This document shows, piece by piece, positions 14,708 through 22,282 of a stretch of 26,127 bases of DNA. The DNA is taken from assembly GCA_905213725.1 (NCBI GenBank), contig CAJMJM010000010.1:1-26127 (forward strand), in the 5' to 3' direction. Made by a program: the position numbers and the translations under genes. Position 1 is the first letter of the stretch, and every line of letters starts with the position of its first letter. Under the pieces are notes generated by a model. It searched no databases. It saw nothing but the letters and a program-made list of their open reading frames with translations, and was not told where the DNA came from. Source of the DNA: Collinsella aerofaciens. GTDB taxonomy: Bacteria; Actinomycetota; Coriobacteriia; Coriobacteriales; Coriobacteriaceae.

Positions 14708-17302
14708 TTGAAGCTCATCATCGCCGAGAAAAACGACGCCGCGCGTCAGATCGCCGAGCGTCTGTCCACGGGCAAACCCAAAAAGGACAAGGTGTACAAC
14801 ACCGCCATCTACCGTTTTGAGTGGAAGGGCGAGGAGTGTGTGACGATCGGTCTCGCCGGTCACATCCTTGCGCCCGATTTTTGCGACAGCGTGCTGTTCG
14901 ATAAAAAGCTGGGTTGGTATTCGGTGACCGAGGACGGCGAGATGCTGCCGGCCGACATGCCCGATGGCCTGGCTCGTCCGCCCTACGACACCAAGCGTAA
15001 GCCGTTTCTTGCCGACGGTATCTCCATCAAGGGCTGGAAGCTCGAGAGCCTGCCCTACCTCACCTGGGCGCCCGTCATTAAGCTGCCGGCCGAGAAAGAG
15101 CTCATTCGCTCGCTCAAGAACCTGGCTAAGAAGTCCGACAGTGTCATCATCGCCACGGACTTCGATCGCGAGGGCGAGCTGATCGGTTCGGACGCCCTCA
15201 ACAAGGTGCGCGAGGTTGCGCCGGACTTGCCGGTCGCCCGCGCCCAGTACTCTTCGTTTACCAAGGCCGAGATCACGCAGGCCTTCGATAATCTCGTCTC
15301 GCTCGACCAGAATCTGGCCGACGCCGGCGAGAGCCGCCAGCACATCGACCTCATTTGGGGTGCGGTGCTCACGCGTTACCTGACGCTCGCCAAGTTTGGC
15401 GGCTTTGGTAACGTGCGCTCTGCCGGCCGCGTGCAGACGCCGACGCTTGCCCTGGTGGTCGAGCGCGAGCGCGAGCGCATGGCGTTTGTGCCCGAGGACT
15501 ATTGGCAGATTCGCGGCATGGGTGCTGCGCAGGGCGCTGCCGAGGATGACCGCTTTAAGATTGCGCACAAGACGGCACGCTTTACCGACAAGGATGCTGC
15601 TGAGACGGCGTACGGCCATGTTGACGGCGTCGCGACGGCAACCGTCGCCGCGGTGACCAAGCGCTCGCGCAAGCAGCAGCCGCCCACGCCGTTTGCGACC
15701 ACCTCGCTGCAGGCTGCCGCCGCAGCCGAGGGCATCTCGCCTGCGCGTACCATGCGCATCGCCGAGTCTCTCTACATGGCGGGCCTCATCAGCTACCCGC
15801 GTGTCGACAACACCGTGTATCCCGCGACGCTCGATTTGGGCGCCGTGGTGAGTGACCTGGCAAAGATCAACCCGGCGCTGGCGCCCGTGTGCAAAAAGGT
15901 ACTCGCTGGTCCCATGAAGCCCACGCGCGGTAAAGTCGAGACCACCGACCACCCGCCTATCTACCCCACGGGCGAGGGCGATCCGTCCACGCTCGACGGC
16001 GGTCAGCGCAAGCTCTACGACCTCATCGCCCGCCGCTTCCTGGCGACGCTTATGGGTCCCGCGACCATCGAGAACACCAAGCTCGAGCTCGACGTGAACG
16101 GTGAGCCGTTCGTGGCTTCGGGCGATGTGCTCGTGACTCCGGGCTTCCGCGAGGCGTATCCGTATGGACTTAAGCGCGATGAGCAGATGCCGCCGCTGGA
16201 GCAGGGCGATACGGTCGACGTGTTCGACATTAAACTCGAGGCCAAGCAGACCGAGCCGCCCGCGCGCTACAGCCAGGGCAAGCTCGTGCAGGAGATGGAA
16301 AAGCGCGGCCTGGGTACCAAGTCCACGCGTGCGAGCATCATCGAGCGCCTGTATGCCGTGCGCTATCTCAAAAATGATCCCGTTGAGCCGAGCCAGCTGG
16401 GCATCGCCATCATCGACGCGCTGACGCAATTTGCCCCGCGCATCACGAGCCCCGATATGACCAGCGAGCTCGACGGCGACATGACCCGCGTCGAGCGCGG
16501 CGAGGACACCGAAGAGCATGTCGTGACGCACTCGCGCGCGCTGCTGGCCGGTGTGCTCGACGAGCTGCTCAAACATACGCAGGAGCTCGGCGACGCCATC
16601 AGCGACGCCGTCACGGCCGATGCGCGCGTGGGTGCCTGCCCCAAGTGCGGCAAGGATCTGGTTATGAAGACGAGCGCCAAGACCCGCGGTAGCTTTATCG
16701 GCTGCATGGGCTGGCCCGACTGCGACGTGACCTATCCGGTGCCGAGCGGCGTCAAGGTAAGCCCGCTCGAGGGCGAGGCGGCCGTGTGCCCCGAGTGCGG
16801 CGCGCCGCGCATTAAGTGCCAGCCGTTCCGCCAGAAGGCCTTCGAGATTTGCGTGAACCCCACGTGCCCCACCAACTACGAGCCTGACCTTAAGGTGGGC
16901 GAGTGCAAGGTGTGCGCCGAGGCCGGACGCCATGGCGACCTGATCGCGCACAAGAGCGAGAAGAGCGGCAAGCGCTTTATCCGCTGCACCAACTACGATG
17001 ACTGCGGCGTGAGCTATCCTCTGCCGGCGCGCGGTAAGCTCGAGGCGACGGGTGAGACTTGCCCCGAATGCGGCGCCCCCATCGTGGTGGTCAACACGGC
17101 GCGCGGCCCGTGGCGCATCTGCGTGAACATGGACTGCCCGACCAAGGAGAAGAAGCCCGCCCGCGGTCGCAAGACCACGACCAAGGCGAGCACGGCCAAG
17201 AAGACGACGGCGGCCAAGAAGACGACGGCGGCAAAGAAGACTGCTGCCAAGAAGACGACCGCGAAGAAGTCGACTGCCAAGAAAGCAGCCGCCGACAAGT
17301 AG
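14708..17302 (+). CDS. topA: Type IA DNA topoisomerase I, archaeal-like, with four zinc ribbons and an H1-like tail
   Basis: This 864-residue enzyme relaxes negative supercoils by a transient 5'-phosphotyrosine link. The Toprim domain has E7 (IIAEK) and D151/D153/E155 (ATDFDREGE). The catalytic tyrosine is Y363 in GLISYPRVDNTVYP, a form closer to archaeal topoisomerase I than to the bacterial YMRTDS motif. The usual threonine after the arginine is V366 here. Four C4 zinc ribbons follow at about 644-672, 694-720, 733-766 and 785-810. The final 50 residues are repeats of Lys, Ala and Thr (AAKKTTAAKK), like histone H1 and mycobacterial TopA tails, and probably bind DNA or RNA. The start is TTG at 14708 with GGAG 6 nt upstream. 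The gene ends in a strong terminator. Confidence 0.93.
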   Translation: MKLIIAEKNDAARQIAERLSTGKPKKDKVYNTAIYRFEWKGEECVTIGLAGHILAPDFCDSVLFDKKLGWYSVTEDGEMLPADMPDGLARPPYDTKRKPFLADGISIKGWKLESLPYLTWAPVIKLPAEKELIRSLKNLAKKSDSVIIATDFDREGELIGSDALNKVREVAPDLPVARAQYSSFTKAEITQAFDNLVSLDQNLADAGESRQHIDLIWGAVLTRYLTLAKFGGFGNVRSAGRVQTPTLALVVERERERMAFVPEDYWQIRGMGAAQGAAEDDRFKIAHKTARFTDKDAAETAYGHVDGVATATVAAVTKRSRKQQPPTPFATTSLQAAAAAEGISPARTMRIAESLYMAGLISYPRVDNTVYPATLDLGAVVSDLAKINPALAPVCKKVLAGPMKPTRGKVETTDHPPIYPTGEGDPSTLDGGQRKLYDLIARRFLATLMGPATIENTKLELDVNGEPFVASGDVLVTPGFREAYPYGLKRDEQMPPLEQGDTVDVFDIKLEAKQTEPPARYSQGKLVQEMEKRGLGTKSTRASIIERLYAVRYLKNDPVEPSQLGIAIIDALTQFAPRITSPDMTSELDGDMTRVERGEDTEEHVVTHSRALLAGVLDELLKHTQELGDAISDAVTADARVGACPKCGKDLVMKTSAKTRGSFIGCMGWPDCDVTYPVPSGVKVSPLEGEAAVCPECGAPRIKCQPFRQKAFEICVNPTCPTNYEPDLKVGECKVCAEAGRHGDLIAHKSEKSGKRFIRCTNYDDCGVSYPLPARGKLEATGETCPECGAPIVVVNTARGPWRICVNMDCPTKEKKPARGRKTTTKASTAKKTTAAKKTTAAKKTAAKKTTAKKSTAKKAAADK

Positions 17303-17330
17303 CGGCGCAGTCGAAACATTGCCCAAAACA

Positions 17331-17368
17331 AAAACGAGCGAGGACCTCAAAATCCTCGCTCGTTTTTT
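17331..17368. terminator. Strong bidirectional terminator after topA
   Basis: A perfect 14-bp stem (17331-17344 with 17353-17366, 8-nt loop) has AAAA at the left end and six T residues at the right. It separates topA from the convergent gene at 17447-18430. Confidence 0.92.
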
Positions 17369-17370
17369 AT

Positions 17371-17401
17371 CCGGCAGTTAGGGACGTTTCTTTTCTGCCG
17401 G
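17371..17401 (+). repeat. Intergenic hairpin, GGGAC-loop family (copy 4)
   Basis: CCGGCAG (17371-17377) pairs with CTGCCGG (17395-17401) around the loop TTAGGGACGTTTCTTTT. As at 9911, it lies immediately beside a strong bidirectional terminator. The loop matches the other copies while the stem does not. Confidence 0.6.
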
Positions 17402-17446
17402 CCGTTTTGTACCGCCCCTAACGGCCGGCTCGGGAACGACAAAGCG

Positions 17447-18430
17447 CTAGTTCACTTCGACGGGTTTGGCGCCGGGATAGCGCTCCTCAAAGTCTAGGCG
17501 GTACTTATTGTCATTGGTGCCCGCCACGTTGTCGCGCGACAGCGGCGCCACGATCTCATTCTTGTGGTCCGCAGGCTTGGCGTATTTCAGGCTGATCTCC
17601 CAGGCATCACAGATTGCGTCAATGCGGTGATTCAGGTCGTCGTACAGGGCAACGATGTCTTTCCAGGAGCTGTAGTTCTTGGAGCTCGTCGGGACGTCTA
17701 GGTCCTCGACGATGTCGTAATACTGCTCGATGGTGTCCTCCGTGCGCTCGGCGACGTCGGCGAGATTTTGACGGGTGGTTCGATCCTCTTCCAGATAGCT
17801 GCCGTTGAAGTTCTGTGCGCAGCCACGGACGTAGTTGTCGAGGTCTTCGAGCAAGTCGTAGTATTCGCTCAGTCGGCGGTAGAGGTTCTGCTCGGAGAGC
17901 GTTGCTTCGCCGCCATCCTCGTCGTCATCGTCATCATCGTCGTACAGGCTGTTGGGATCGCCGAGAGGCTTTAGGTCATCGTCATCGACGTCATGGTGCA
18001 GCTTAGCTACCTCGGCAGTCGTCTGCGTGGCGGCGTTGTCGAAAGGCTTGATCACAAAGAAAACGACCAGGGCGATGATGATCGCCACCAGCACAACGAT
18101 AACGGCGATAAGCGGCCCGGTGCCGCTCTTTTTGGGAGCGGGGGTCTGTGGCGAAGCGGGCGCGTATGCGGGAGCCGGCTGCTGTTGGGGCGAGCCGCTC
18201 GCGACGGGTATGCGCTGCGTGGTCTCGACGGCCGCGGGGCCTGCGGCGGGGTCGGGGCGATAGGCGAGGGGGTCGTCCGCCTTGGCTTGCGGCGTATCGA
18301 GGGAACCGGTCTGCTCGAAAGCGGGCTGGCTATCGCTCGCGGCTGTTTGCTCAACGGGTGCACCGCACGAGGTGCAGAACTTGGCATTATCTGCAAGAAG
18401 CTTGCCGCACGAGGCGCAATACCGAGACAT
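17447..18430 (-). CDS. Zinc-ribbon membrane-anchored protein with acidic extracytoplasmic domain
   Basis: This 327-residue protein of unknown role starts with a zinc ribbon (C5, C8, C19, C22: CASCG then CTSCG). A Pro/Ala/Gln-rich linker follows (about 28-102) and then one transmembrane helix (about 105-127). The expected topology puts the ribbon in the cytosol and the C-terminal part outside. The outer part begins with an Asp run (164-170, part of an acidic 149-175 segment), followed by a tyrosine-rich helical region (YRRLSEYYDLLEDLDNY) that is probably coiled. I chose the ATG at 18430 (AAAGGAG, 5 nt upstream); a GTG at 18448 would precede the ribosome-binding site. It is a monocistronic unit, with terminators on its 3' side. 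A sensor or envelope-stress role would be a guess. Confidence 0.82.
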   Translation of the reverse strand: MSRYCASCGKLLADNAKFCTSCGAPVEQTAASDSQPAFEQTGSLDTPQAKADDPLAYRPDPAAGPAAVETTQRIPVASGSPQQQPAPAYAPASPQTPAPKKSGTGPLIAVIVVLVAIIIALVVFFVIKPFDNAATQTTAEVAKLHHDVDDDDLKPLGDPNSLYDDDDDDDEDGGEATLSEQNLYRRLSEYYDLLEDLDNYVRGCAQNFNGSYLEEDRTTRQNLADVAERTEDTIEQYYDIVEDLDVPTSSKNYSSWKDIVALYDDLNHRIDAICDAWEISLKYAKPADHKNEIVAPLSRDNVAGTNDNKYRLDFEERYPGAKPVEVN

Positions 18431-18500
18431 TGCCACTCCTTTCGCCACATTTCAATGCAATACGCCGATTATACCCAGCGTCCAAAATTCTCCATCATAA

Positions 18501-18565
18501 GTTGCGGTGAAATAGGGACTGTTTGGCGGTCTCAGAGCTTCAATCAGTCCCTATTTCACCGCAAC
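18501..18565. repeat. Perfect 20-bp inverted repeat (long hairpin)
   Basis: GTTGCGGTGAAATAGGGACT (18501-18520) is followed by a 25-nt loop and its exact reverse complement (18546-18565). The stem-loop boundary reads AATAGGGACTGTTT, related to the GGGAC loops at 6091, 7142, 9911 and 17371. It lies between the divergent zinc-ribbon and tmk genes and has no T-run. Confidence 0.75.
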
Positions 18566-18595
18566 TTCGGGGATGCCTCGATGGCTAGGTTGGAT

Positions 18596-18624
18596 TTGGG
18601 ACGCGCCGAGCACTGGGGTATCAT
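18596..18624 (+). promoter_or_regulatory. Candidate tmk promoter
   Basis: TTGGGA (18596-18601) and TATCAT (18619-18624) are separated by 17 nt, about 50 nt before the tmk start. The sequence GGGGTATCAT also occurs before comF. It likely drives tmk-holB-ricT. Confidence 0.45.
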
Positions 18625-18676
18625 GGCTTGGTTGATATATCTGCATTTACGCGCCTTGTAGGAAGGGGCTGCGCCC

Positions 18677-19360
18677 ATGGCTTTTGAGCCCGCTCAACAT
18701 AGCTTTATCACGCTCGAGGGCGTCGATGGCGCCGGCAAGTCCACGCAGGCGCGCCTGCTTGCCCGCGCGCTCGAACTCGCTGGCTACCAGGTTGTGAGCC
18801 TGCGCGAGCCGGGCGGTACCGCCATCAGCGAAAAGATCCGTGCTCTGCTGCTCGACCCCGCCAATACGACGATGGGAGACACCTGCGAGTTGTTGCTCTA
18901 CGAGGCCGCGCGCGCCCAGCTGGTGCACGAGGTCATCGCGCCTGCCCTTACTGACGGCAAGGTGGTCCTGTGCGACCGCTTCTACGATTCCACAACTTGC
19001 TATCAGGCGTTTGCCGATGGCCTCGATCGCCAGATAGTACGCGATGCCAACAACCTGGCCGTCGCGGGGACGCACCCGGCGCTCACGCTCGTCTATCACA
19101 TCACGCCCGAGCAGGCGGCGCTGCGCATGGCAGCCCGTGGCGCGGCAGATCGCATGGAGGCTAAGGGCATGGCCTTCCAAGAGCGTGTCTACCAGGGATT
19201 TTGCGCCATCGCCGCCGAGGAACCAAACCGCGTAAAGCTCATCGACGCGACCGCGTCCATCGAGGACGTCTTCGCGCGGACGGTCGAGCAGGTTCGCGTC
19301 TACGGCCTCGACATTTCCCAGGACGCCGTCACCGCCGCGCTTGCCCAGGAGGCCGAGTAA
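18677..19360 (+). CDS. tmk: Thymidylate kinase
   Basis: This 227-residue cytosolic kinase phosphorylates dTMP to dTDP for DNA synthesis. The P-loop is GVDGAGKST (15-23), the dTMP-binding loop is REPGGT (43-48), and the DRF motif is at 100-102. The LID region RGAADRMEAKG (154-164) is typical of bacterial enzymes. The ribosome-binding site is weak (GGAAGG, 10 nt upstream). It overlaps functionally with holB and ricT: the same tmk-holB-ricT order occurs in Firmicutes, where small genes often sit between them. holB starts 2 nt after this stop codon. Confidence 0.96.
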   Translation: MAFEPAQHSFITLEGVDGAGKSTQARLLARALELAGYQVVSLREPGGTAISEKIRALLLDPANTTMGDTCELLLYEAARAQLVHEVIAPALTDGKVVLCDRFYDSTTCYQAFADGLDRQIVRDANNLAVAGTHPALTLVYHITPEQAALRMAARGAADRMEAKGMAFQERVYQGFCAIAAEEPNRVKLIDATASIEDVFARTVEQVRVYGLDISQDAVTAALAQEAE

Positions 19361-19361
19361 C

Positions 19362-20489
19362 ATGGCCCCCGCTCAGACAAGCCTGCTGGCCAAGCTTGAC
19401 ACCCAAGAGCGCGTGCGCGACTTTTTGACCAATGCCGTCGCCAGCGGTCGCGCATCGCACGCCTACCTGTTTTTGGGCGCGCCCGGCGCGGGCAAGCTCG
19501 ACGCCGCGTGGGCGCTCGCCCAAGCCTTCCTGTGCGAGCAGGATGGCTGCGGCTCATGCGATAGCTGCGTGCGCGTCGCCCGCCATACGCACCCCGACGT
19601 GCACTATTACACGCCCGAGAGCGCCACGGGCTACCTCATCGCCCAGACGCGCGAGCTACTCGACGACGTACCCCTGGCGCCCATCCGCGCCAAGGCCAAG
19701 GTCTACATCATTGACCGTGCCGAGCAGCTGCGCGCCAACACCGCCAACGCACTGCTCAAAACACTCGAGGAGCCGCCCGAGGGCGTTATGTTTATCTTGC
19801 TGGGCACCTCGGCAGACGTGATGTTGCCCACCATCGTGAGCCGCTGCCAGTGCGTGCCGTTTCGGCTGGTGTCACCCGCCGTCGCCGCGCACGCCGTGAG
19901 CCGTGCCACTGGTCAGGATATCGCGCGTTGTCGCATGGCCGTCGCCGTGGCGGGCAGCCCCACGCGCGGCATCGAGTTCCTTAAGAGTGCCGAGCGCCAG
20001 GACGCCCGCCGTCAGATGGTCCGTGCCATCGACTCACTCATTGCCGCCGACGAGGCCGACGTGCTCAGCCGCGCCAAGTCGCTCATCGTCGCCGTTAAGG
20101 CGCCGCTCGCCGAGGTCAAGTCCACGCAGGAAAAGGTGCTCGAGCAAAACGCCGACTACCTGTCGCGTGGAGCATTGAAGCAGCTTGAGGACCGCAATAA
20201 GCGCGAGCTCAATGCGCGCGAGCGTTCGGGTATCATGGAAGCGCTGGCGAGCGCGCGGACGCTCATGCGCGATGTGCTGCTGACACTTCAGGACGAGGCG
20301 GCCGACGTGGTGAACGAAGACGTGCGCGACACGATCGGTCGGCTTGCCGCTGCGACCAATGTTGCGGGTGCCACGCGGGCGCTCGAGGCAGTCGCGACCG
20401 CCGAGCGCAACATCGCCAGAAACGTTACTCCCCAGCTGGCCATCGAGGTCATGCTGTTCGATATCAGGAAGGCACTGAAATGCCGTTAG
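19362..20489 (+). CDS. holB: DNA polymerase III subunit delta' (clamp-loader)
   Basis: This 375-residue AAA+ protein is a non-motor subunit of the clamp loader. The P-loop is degenerate (GAPGAGKLDAA: leucine replaces Ser/Thr after the lysine), as expected for delta', which does not hydrolyse ATP. The zinc module is C58, C63, C66 and C69 (CEQDGCGSCDSC). The SRC motif that reaches a neighbouring subunit's ATP site is S160-R161-C162. The ATG at 19362 has AGGAGG about 9 nt upstream, inside the tmk end. A longer frame from 19341 would overlap tmk and is not needed. It overlaps ricT by 10 nt. Confidence 0.93.
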   Translation: MAPAQTSLLAKLDTQERVRDFLTNAVASGRASHAYLFLGAPGAGKLDAAWALAQAFLCEQDGCGSCDSCVRVARHTHPDVHYYTPESATGYLIAQTRELLDDVPLAPIRAKAKVYIIDRAEQLRANTANALLKTLEEPPEGVMFILLGTSADVMLPTIVSRCQCVPFRLVSPAVAAHAVSRATGQDIARCRMAVAVAGSPTRGIEFLKSAERQDARRQMVRAIDSLIAADEADVLSRAKSLIVAVKAPLAEVKSTQEKVLEQNADYLSRGALKQLEDRNKRELNARERSGIMEALASARTLMRDVLLTLQDEAADVVNEDVRDTIGRLAAATNVAGATRALEAVATAERNIARNVTPQLAIEVMLFDIRKALKCR

Positions 20490-22180
20490 TCGTACCCGTT
20501 AAGTTTACCTACGCCTCGCGCGACCTGTGGTTCGACCCGCAGGATCTGGATATCCTCGAGGCAGATTACGCTATCTGCTCCACCGAGCGCGGAACCGAGA
20601 TTGGCCTGGTCACGGCCGATCCCTTCGAGGTGCCGCAAGACGAGATCGGTCAGCCGCTCAAGCCCGTGCTGCGCGTGGCGAGCGACATCGACCTGCAGCT
20701 TGCCGACGACCTGGCCATCCAGGGCGACGAGGCCATGGTCGACTTCCGCCGTCTGGTCAAGGAGCTCGACCTCGAGATGAAGCCGGTGGGCGTCGAGTAC
20801 CTGTTTGGCGGCGAGAAGGCCGTGTTCTACTTTGCGGCCGAGGAGCGCGTCGATTTTCGCCAGCTCGTCAAGGATCTGTCCTCGACGCTGCATATTCGCG
20901 TCGACATGCGCCAGATCGGCGTGCGCGACGAGACCCGCCTGGTGGGCGGCTATGCCCAGTGCGGCCAAGAGCTCTGTTGCACGCGCTTTGGCGGACAGTT
21001 TGAGCCCGTCTCGATTCGCATGGCAAAAGAGCAGGACCTGCCGCTCAACTCGTCCAAGATCAGCGGCGTTTGCGGCCGCCTGATGTGCTGTCTGCGTTAT
21101 GAGTTCGAGGCGTACAAGGACTTTAAGAGCCGTGCGCCCAAAAAGAAGACGCTCATCGATACGCCGCTTGGCAAGGCGCGTATTCAGGAATATGACACGC
21201 CGCGTGAGCAGCTGGTGCTGCGCCTGGAGAACGGCAAGGTCTTTAAGGTCAACCTGGCCGATATGACGTGCTCGGAGGGCTGCAAAAAGAAGGCCGCCGA
21301 GCAGGGCTGCAACTGCCGCCCCGACTGCGTGACGCGCGACGTGCTCGAGCGCATCGAGTCGCCCGAGATGCGCCTGGCGCTCATGGAGCTCGATCGCGAG
21401 AACGGCGTCGACGTGGGCGATGGCCTGTCGAGTGCCGACCGTCTTGCCGGCACGTCGATGCCCAAGCGCCGTCGTCGCGATGCCGAATCCGATGCTCGCG
21501 CCGGTCAGGGTCAGGGCGAGGGTCGCGGCCGCGGTAAGGGTCGCGGCAAGGCCGAGGCACCCGAGGCTGAGGAGGCTGCCGGTGGACGTCGCCGCCGCAA
21601 GCGCGCGGGTTCGGGCGATGCCGGCGAGGCCGCTCCCGCGGGCAAGAACGCTTCTCGCGAGCGCGAGGTTCAGCAGCCCCAGCAGCAGAATCGCGGCGGT
21701 GGCATGAACCCCACACGTCGCCGCCGTCGTCATCTGTCGAGCGAGGAGCGCGAGGACGCCTTTCGCGCCGCAGCTGCTCGCGAGGCCGGTGCCGCTTCCA
21801 AGGGCGCCTCGGCCTCCGATGCGCCTGTCGACAAGGGCGGCAAGTCACGTGGCGAGGAGGAGCGCGCGCCGCGTCCGCGCCGTCGCCATTCCTCGGGCGC
21901 GCAGCAGAAGCCCTCAGTGCCCTCCGTGGCCGATCAGGTCTCGGATGGCGAGGTCAAGGTCACGCGCCGTCGTCCCGGAGATGGCGGGGGAGCGGCTGCC
22001 AAGGCTTCGCGTGGCGCCGCTCGCGACGAGCGCGAGCCGCGCGAGGATCGCGGTGGCGAGGGCTCGGCCGACCAGGGTCAAAAGCGCCGTCGCCGTCGCC
22101 GTTCCCGCAAGCCGCGCCAGGATGGTGGCGAGGGCTCGACCCCGTCTTCGTCCGCACCACAACCGCCCGCCGGCGAATAA
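20480..22180 (+). CDS. ricT: PSP1-domain protein RicT (YaaT) with long basic low-complexity tail
   Basis: The first approximately 260 residues are a PSP1/RicT core with the family cysteines C161, C166, C167 (CGQELCC), C198 and C203-C204 (GVCGRLMCCL). In Bacillus, RicT forms an iron-sulfur complex with RicA and RicF that affects RNase Y-dependent RNA processing, sporulation and competence. Whether those partners exist here is unknown. A second cysteine group follows (C264, C268, C277, C279, C283: CSEGC, then GCNCRPDC) that I do not associate with the family. Residues about 325-566 form an Arg/Gly/Ala-rich, probably disordered tail with an RGRGKGRGK stretch and repeated RRRRR clusters, suggestive of RNA binding. 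The family is usually about 270-300 residues, so this is nearly double length. The ATG is embedded in the end of holB. Confidence 0.9.
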   Translation: MPLVVPVKFTYASRDLWFDPQDLDILEADYAICSTERGTEIGLVTADPFEVPQDEIGQPLKPVLRVASDIDLQLADDLAIQGDEAMVDFRRLVKELDLEMKPVGVEYLFGGEKAVFYFAAEERVDFRQLVKDLSSTLHIRVDMRQIGVRDETRLVGGYAQCGQELCCTRFGGQFEPVSIRMAKEQDLPLNSSKISGVCGRLMCCLRYEFEAYKDFKSRAPKKKTLIDTPLGKARIQEYDTPREQLVLRLENGKVFKVNLADMTCSEGCKKKAAEQGCNCRPDCVTRDVLERIESPEMRLALMELDRENGVDVGDGLSSADRLAGTSMPKRRRRDAESDARAGQGQGEGRGRGKGRGKAEAPEAEEAAGGRRRRKRAGSGDAGEAAPAGKNASREREVQQPQQQNRGGGMNPTRRRRRHLSSEEREDAFRAAAAREAGAASKGASASDAPVDKGGKSRGEEERAPRPRRRHSSGAQQKPSVPSVADQVSDGEVKVTRRRPGDGGGAAAKASRGAARDEREPREDRGGEGSADQGQKRRRRRRSRKPRQDGGEGSTPSSSAPQPPAGE

Positions 22181-22208
22181 CGCCCGCGAGCGGATTTAGC
22201 CCGCCTTG

Positions 22209-22231
22209 CCCCGAGCGCATCGGGGTATCAT
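22209..22231 (+). promoter_or_regulatory. Candidate comF promoter with abutting hairpin
   Basis: CCCCGA (22209-22214) pairs with TCGGGG (22220-22225), directly followed by the -10-like TATCAT (22226-22231). Transcription would begin around 22238. A possible -35, TTGCCC (22206-22211), is only 14 nt away. The hairpin may also end the ricT transcript, though no T-run follows. Confidence 0.4.
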
Positions 22232-22243
22232 AGCGCCGAATCA

Positions 22244-22279
22244 ACAACCCTCCCTGCGACCGAACGTAGGGAGGGTTGT
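22244..22279 (+). promoter_or_regulatory. Stem-loop that sequesters the comF ribosome-binding site
   Basis: A 15-bp stem with one G-U pair (22244-22258 with 22265-22279, loop ACCGAA) contains the only good Shine-Dalgarno sequence for comF, GGGAGGG (22269-22275), inside its right arm. The TTG start codon lies 3 nt beyond the stem. If transcription starts near 22238 the structure forms the extreme 5' end of the mRNA. There is no T-run, so a terminator is unlikely. Confidence 0.6.
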
Positions 22280-22282
22280 GTC

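Noticed and set aside
13964..17350. A very long open frame on the minus strand opposite hypB and topA, and similar antisense frames opposite most genes
   Set aside because: These are shadows caused by GC-rich codon bias. The sense proteins have complete family motifs, while the antisense products are low in complexity and lack supported starts.
19479..19520. Damaged Walker A in HolB as a possible inactivating mutation
   Set aside because: Loss of the Ser/Thr after the lysine is normal for delta' subunits, which do not hydrolyse ATP.
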